Below are positions 59,236-64,000 of a stretch of 64,000 nucleotides of DNA, in pieces (within the stretch, counting starts at the first letter, position 1; the number at the start of each line of letters is the position of its first letter). Source of the DNA: Dasypus novemcinctus (taxonomy: Eukaryota > Chordata > Mammalia > Cingulata > Dasypodidae). The notes below the pieces were generated by a model. That model ran no database searches and was not told the origin of the DNA. It saw only the letters and a program-made list of their open reading frames with translations. A program made the translations under genes and the position numbers. The stretch is taken from NCBI RefSeq assembly GCF_030445035.2, contig NC_080682.1:31106770-31170769 (forward strand), written 5' to 3'.

Positions 59236-60470
59236 TTTTTGAGGTACCAGGGATGGGGATTGAACCTGGGTCGTCATATGTTGGACGTACATGTGCAATC
59301 ACTGAGCCACATCTGCTCCCCTTAACTGTTTTGAAAATGCAAATTTCACTTAGACTGGTTTAGTGGTAATTAAGTTAAGAGGCAGAATCTTCAGATGATG
59401 CGTATTATGATTGTACATTACCTTTAAATATAAATTGACTGTAGATGCTTAATAAACATACAGCAAACTACACACATAGTTGTACTGCAGTGGTTTATGG
59501 GTTATCAACTATTGCTCTTGACATGGCCAATATAGAGAGCTTCTCACACAGTTGTTGTTTGTACAGCTTCAGGGACACTAATTTTCTTATTTTCTATTTG
59601 CTTTCTGGAAATACACATTTAATACAGCAGTCCTCCATGTCGTTTTTCCTTTACACCAAAAGTAATAATGTGCATATGCCCAGCTGCTATAAATAAAACA
59701 GACCACCTCCCAATTTGGCAACACTTGCTATTTGTTCCCCTCTGTCCTGAAGTACTTTTTGAATCCTGCCTTGCATTAAAAGTAAAATTTGCATTAAAAG
59801 TTCTAAGTTCTCTTAGAACTCTATGATTCCTTGGGTCACTAATTTCGTGAATTTTCAAGCATATACTTTAACATAAACACTCTATAACATTCTATCAGAA
59901 TATTAAAGAGAATTAAACTTTTAAAAATGTATACTTCATTACATAGTATTCATGAATCTATTGTGGGAAATTGCTTTGGAGTTAGAAAAACATGTATTTT
60001 CAAAAAAATACAATAAAAAAAGACTTTATAGGTTTAACTATCACTTCTAAATGTCAATTCCTTCATCTGTAAAATGAGGTTGTTAGGTTGTCAGAGACAA
60101 ATCAGGACATATGAGATAATACATGAAAAAAAGATAATATGTGGTGATAGATAATATATGACAAACACCTGATATTTGGTAAGAATTCCAAAATTTTTTG
60201 ACTTTAAAGTCACATATCTTGGTCCTTAAGGGTCATTTCTTAGAACTTATTTATATTAAATTATATATGCATAATTGTACTTATTTCAGAATTGTTTGTG
60301 ATCTGAAAATTTATATTAACCAAACGGTTATTAGCAGAGGGTATGTTAAATAAATTAATGCATATAAAAATAATACATGTTCATGATATTTATTTACTTA
60401 TTAAGTATATTTATTCTGACATTTTTCTTTCAAAAATTTAAAATGTGAAAGTTAATACAACAAAGCCTGG
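58471..60470. other. Gene-free block paralogous to 2796-5060
   Basis: See the left-hand copy. It is interrupted by a short SINE at 59192-59322. No frame is shared and open in both copies, which argues against a gene. Confidence 0.6.
59192..59322 (-). mobile_element. Short tRNA-derived SINE monomer, antisense, with TTTA tail
   Basis: A run of about ten TTTA units (59199-59238) is followed by the complement of a tRNA-like unit ('ggggattgaacctgggtc', 'cactgagccacatctgctcc'). It is absent from the left paralogous block near 3560, so it inserted after that duplication. Confidence 0.75.
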
Positions 60471-62334
60471 TTATTCCTAGGAAGTGTGATTATGATTAAT
60501 GTTGGCTACCTAAAAATCTTTAATTTGTTAATATTTTTGAGTATGTGTGCGCATTTATATACTCATGATTGTGCATGAGTTTTTAATGCATATTATGTAG
60601 TTAAAATGGGGAAAAAGTCTGTCTCATAGGCCTACCTATATAAAATATCAGATAAATAAATCATATGATTATATCTGCTACTTATTCTGGAGAGACCAAG
60701 TGTTGAACACCCAGGGACCAAACACAGTAATAGTATATAGTCTAGAGCATTCAGGAAACAATGTTGTACACTCATGTAGACAGAGCTGTGTTCAAGAAAT
60801 AAGTCACTAGTTCTGGAGCAGGTACTAACAATTTCTGCTGCTTTTCTGATTTGTATTTTAGGTTTCTTTATTCTTTTTTCCCCTGTCTAATAAAATCATA
60901 TTACAAAATCAAAAGAGGGTATATGGAACTTTAGTTAAAATTTTCATTTTAATTACATGTATTAATGTACAACACAATGCAAGCAGTGTTTGGGAACATA
61001 GTCATGATATTTAGTATTATACTTAATCTCTTATTGGTACTTTTATATAGTTTTTAACACACTCTTCTTCAGTAAAGGAAATGTTATATTTTTAAAGGTG
61101 TGTCTACAGGGATAGATCCTTTTGGAAATAGATTTGTATTTTAATCTCTAGATGATTATGGAACTTTTTTGTTCTTTATCTAAACTTCAAACTCCACTGT
61201 TCCTATGTTCCTGCAGAAAGAAAGAGTACAGGTGTGCTATGATGTATGATCTAATAGGTTTGGTGAAACGTAACAGTAGGACGTAAAATTCACTGGCATC
61301 CCAAGGTCCACCAACTTTATTTTTTAACCAAGAGCTGGCAGATTTCAGAGGTATCAAAGACAAAGAGAGATCAAAGAGTACAATAAAAGTAACGCAACAA
61401 CTATCAAAATTGGGATGGGGAGCACAATTCAGACATGACTCTATCTGTAGGTATGGGAGTTCACTCTGAAAATTTTTATCCCGTGTCTGTTTGTGAAGAG
61501 AAATCACAAAAGTTCTAGTAGACTAGGCAGAGGGAGCACATGGTAAACCACACTTCTCTTCTTGCTTCTCTGAACCCATTCAACCAGCATCTTTGTGATT
61601 AGGTCTAAAATGTTCTTCAGAATTTTCTGTGAGTAATAGCAACTTTCTCAGAGAGACTTGGTTACCCTGGCACATTCTTGTTAGTCACCTCAGCTTATTG
61701 CTCATCAAGACCACCCTCTTCTCTGGCAAACTCTGCTTTTCTACTTCCACGCATCCTGAATTCTAGGCTCTGCCCATCCCTGGGACAGTGGGACCCGAGG
61801 TAGTTTATTGAAGCTTAATAAAACCTGACAGGTTAATGGGGAAAAGAGGAAATACTATATCCAAGAACATGCCGTAGCTCTGCTTACTTCATAATTCTGG
61901 ATGATCTGGTAGGAAAACTATTGCAATATACCTACACTCCTACTCAACTGTCTTTTTAAAAAAAATAATTTCTTGTCAAAAGATGTGGATTTTCTGGGCT
62001 AACTGTTTTAAGAACCATGATCTTGAACCCTTGTGATACCAATTTCTTAATCTATAGTCAGCTTTAGTAAAGATTATCATGGCTACTACATAAGTGGGTA
62101 TGGAAATAATATGATATAACTTGAATGAAGATGCTGCAAACTCTGTACAGTGCTATAGAAATAGAAGACATATCATCATTATCATTATGATTTCATAGAT
62201 TTGAATTACTGTGGGTATATTTTCAGTTGAATTGGTTCACTTCAAGCAGTCAAAATACTCCTTTTTTTAATTACTGAAAATGAGAATGGACATGTGGTTA
62301 AAATAAGACAGTAAGATAATGTTAACCCTCTGCT
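60471..62334. other. Upstream flank of OR D, no gene seen
   Basis: AT-rich. Positions 61625-62010 are paralogous to 37240-37660. The 106-residue minus-strand frame at 61187-61507 has no recognisable domain and I do not call it. Confidence 0.5.
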
Positions 62335-62352
62335 TCCACTTCCTTTTTTCAG
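62326..62352 (+). other. Candidate splice acceptor for OR D
   Basis: A pyrimidine-rich tract 'ctgcttccacttccttttt' ends in 'tcag' at 62352, 23 bases before the first ATG. This is the standard position for the acceptor of an OR coding exon. It is the best-formed acceptor in the window. Confidence 0.55.
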
Positions 62353-62378
62353 TACCAGATATTTCATGGATCTGAATG

Positions 62379-63962
62379 ATGGCTGATGAGAACTACACAT
62401 TGTTTACTGACTTCATGTTCTTAGGATTCTGTTTCAGAAAGGATGTGCAGCAGGTGATCTTTGTGCTCTTTCTTCTGGTTTATGGCACAACTGTGATTGT
62501 CAATCTAAGAATGATTATACTAATTAAGATGGACTCCAGACTTCACGCACCCATGTATTATTTCCTGAGCAGTCTGTCTTTCTGTGATGTCTGCTACTCC
62601 TCCACTGTCTCTTCTAAAATGCTGGCTGATCTCTTATCTGAGCAAAAGAAGATTCCATATAATGTATGTGCCATCCAGATGTATTTTTTTGGACCTTGGC
62701 AGATGTGGAATGTCTCATGTTGGCTGCCATGGCCTATGACCATTATGTAGCCATTTGTAACCCACTTCTTTATATAGTAACTATATCCAGGAAAGTCTGT
62801 ACCCAGATAGTGGCTGTTGCCTATATTATAGGCTTGGTGGATTCAGACATCCACACTTGCTGCACATTCCTATTGTCATTCTGTAATTCCAATGTCATCA
62901 ATCACTTTTTCTGTGACATCCCACCTTTACTAGCCCTTTCCTGCTCAGATACAATAATCAATGAGATAGTAATGTTCACTTTCACTGGCTGCATTGTGGG
63001 GTGCAGCACTCTCACTGTCCTCTTCTTCCACAGCTATATCATGACTACCATTTTTAAAATAAATCCAACTGAAGGGAAACAGAAAGCATTCGCCACATGT
63101 GCCTCCCACTTAACTGCTGTGGGTATATTTCATGGTACACTCTTGTTCATGTATTTCTGGCCAAGCTCAAGTTACTCAATGGGCACAGGAAAAATGGCCT
63201 CTGTTTTCTACACAGTTGTGACCCCTATGTTAAACCCTCTGATTTACAGCTTGAGAAATAAGGATGTGAAAGGTACTGAAGCAGGCTAATAAGATAGTGA
63301 ATTAATAGATGGATCTGGAACCTGGCAAGGGAGTTCATGTGGACATCAGAAACCCCCAGTATGGCTGCAGGAGGAACTCCACTTCTAGAATTCTGCTACC
63401 TAGAACAAAGACTTCTTCCTGGGTACAAGGAAAAGCCCAGATGTTCTCTAGAAACTTTATCATTGGGTCCTCACTAAAGAATTGACGAATGGGGTAATCA
63501 ATCCAAACAGCAAACCACTGAAACCCCCTCCCCTTCCATTAGCAAAGGGGCAGGATAATTAGCAATTTAAGAGCAAGCCTTGATGTTTGAGTGTGCTCTC
63601 TCTTTCCTTACTCTCTTGCCTGCGGACCTGTCCTTCGCTCTGTACTCCGTTGTCACCATTTTTCCTCTGCCATGTGGCCACGCAAGTAACCCTGGGGACT
63701 TATAATCTATACTGTGGAATTGTAGCTTGTAAATTAGCCTTCTTCATCCCTTTTCATCCCCTTCCTCAGTACCTGGGGCCCCTGCTCTGTTACTTTCTAT
63801 TATTTTCTCCCATTTCTCCTCCCTCCCTACCTGAATAAATTACTGGCCTAGCTCACTTGGCATGCTCTTGGAATTCATTTCTCCAGCATAGCCAAGAACC
63901 TAGATAGAATCCGTAACAGTACCCTGAAAAAAACAATTGACACTAAATTGTGTTCTGTGTGA
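62379..63962 (+). pseudogene. Olfactory receptor pseudogene, family 5-like (locus D), interrupted by a solo LTR
   Basis: Class II odorant receptor. Two ATGs stand in tandem (62376, 62379); the second gives the usual MADENYT-like start with a glycosylation site NYT. Helix 1-3 text ('HAPMYYFLSSLSFCDVCYSS') runs in one frame to about 62690. Near the T run at 62685-62692 one base seems missing, and the frame moves on with '[20 protein letters not shown]', '[19 protein letters not shown]', '[15 protein letters not shown]' and '[17 protein letters not shown]'. DRY is changed to DHY. At 63277 a solo LTR starts. Behind it, from 63923, host sequence resumes and reads as a normal short C-terminal tail rich in Lys, with a stop at 63960-63962. 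Apart from one frameshift, the DHY change and the LTR, the gene is well kept. Family is family 5-like; the orthologue was not recognised. Confidence 0.85.
63277..63918 (+). mobile_element. Solo LTR, ERV1-like, inserted in the 3' end of OR D
   Basis: A 642-base block runs from 'tgaagcagg' to 'ccgtaaca', flanked by the perfect 4-base repeat 'gtac' (63273-63276 and 63919-63922). A 4-base repeat is typical of class I (gamma-like) elements. An AATAAA signal lies at about 63833. It is a fossil LTR with no internal region. Its arrival replaces the last dozen or so receptor codons with an early stop. Confidence 0.8.
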
Positions 63963-64000
63963 AACCATCTTTTCTACCCAAAGAATTTATTTAAAGATTC

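Noticed and set aside
61187-61507. 106-residue minus-strand frame
   Set aside because: No recognisable motif, and it lies in AT-rich flank upstream of OR D; chance frame length.
63587-63838. 83-residue frame downstream of OR D
   Set aside because: It lies wholly inside the solo LTR 63277-63918.

Overview
The window is mammalian genomic DNA and almost certainly xenarthran, most likely armadillo. The main evidence is many copies of a tRNA-headed SINE whose head (box A-like 'tggcccagtgg', box B-like 'ggttcaaaccc') and long body match, from memory, the DAS SINEs described from Dasypus. A family of lineage-type LINE-1 3' ends recurs as well. The DNA is AT-rich, has no operon structure, and contains four class II olfactory receptor (OR) loci. 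It reads as part of an OR cluster resembling the OR5W2 region of human 11q12.

No intact protein-coding gene was found. The four ORs all look broken. Three are paralogues related to OR5W2: locus A (30753-31678) has one frameshift and is otherwise nearly full length; locus B (44054-44937) has lost its middle and carries SINE DNA in two places; locus C (51420-52344) is heavily decayed. The fourth, locus D (62379-63962), belongs to another family-5-like group. It has one frameshift and a solo LTR lodged in its last codons.

Layout. 0.3-5.1 kb: old LINE/MER5 remnants, two LTR-like copies and a block paralogous to 56.5-60.5 kb. 5.1-10 kb: LTR-retroelement fossils (MaLR-type and ERV1-type) with a nested SINE. 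10-28.3 kb: LINE-1 country. Here one sense L1 is split by a SINE, by a near full-length antisense L1 (itself interrupted by an LTR/SINE chimera), by a reverse-oriented retrocopy and by a solo ERV2-type LTR. 28.3-36.4 kb: OR unit A. 37.2-40.2 kb: a second block paralogous to 61.6-62.0 kb, followed by a GC-rich stretch of unknown origin. 40.2-46.3 kb: OR unit B. 46.3-56.5 kb: OR unit C. 56.5-62.3 kb: second copy of the left-hand block. 62.3-64 kb: OR D.

The loci do not form a pathway. What unites the window is birth-and-death evolution of an OR cluster: tandem and segmental duplication, then independent decay, with datable insertions present in one duplicate and absent from another. I saw no CRISPR array, no rRNA or functional tRNA gene and no evidence of a new molecular system. 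The most interesting points are the duplication junction near 46297, the solo LTR inside OR D, the nested L1 stack, the unidentified GC-rich segment at 37.7-39.4 kb and an unidentified retrocopy at 21.2-21.8 kb. All family names come from memory of consensus sequences, without a database search.
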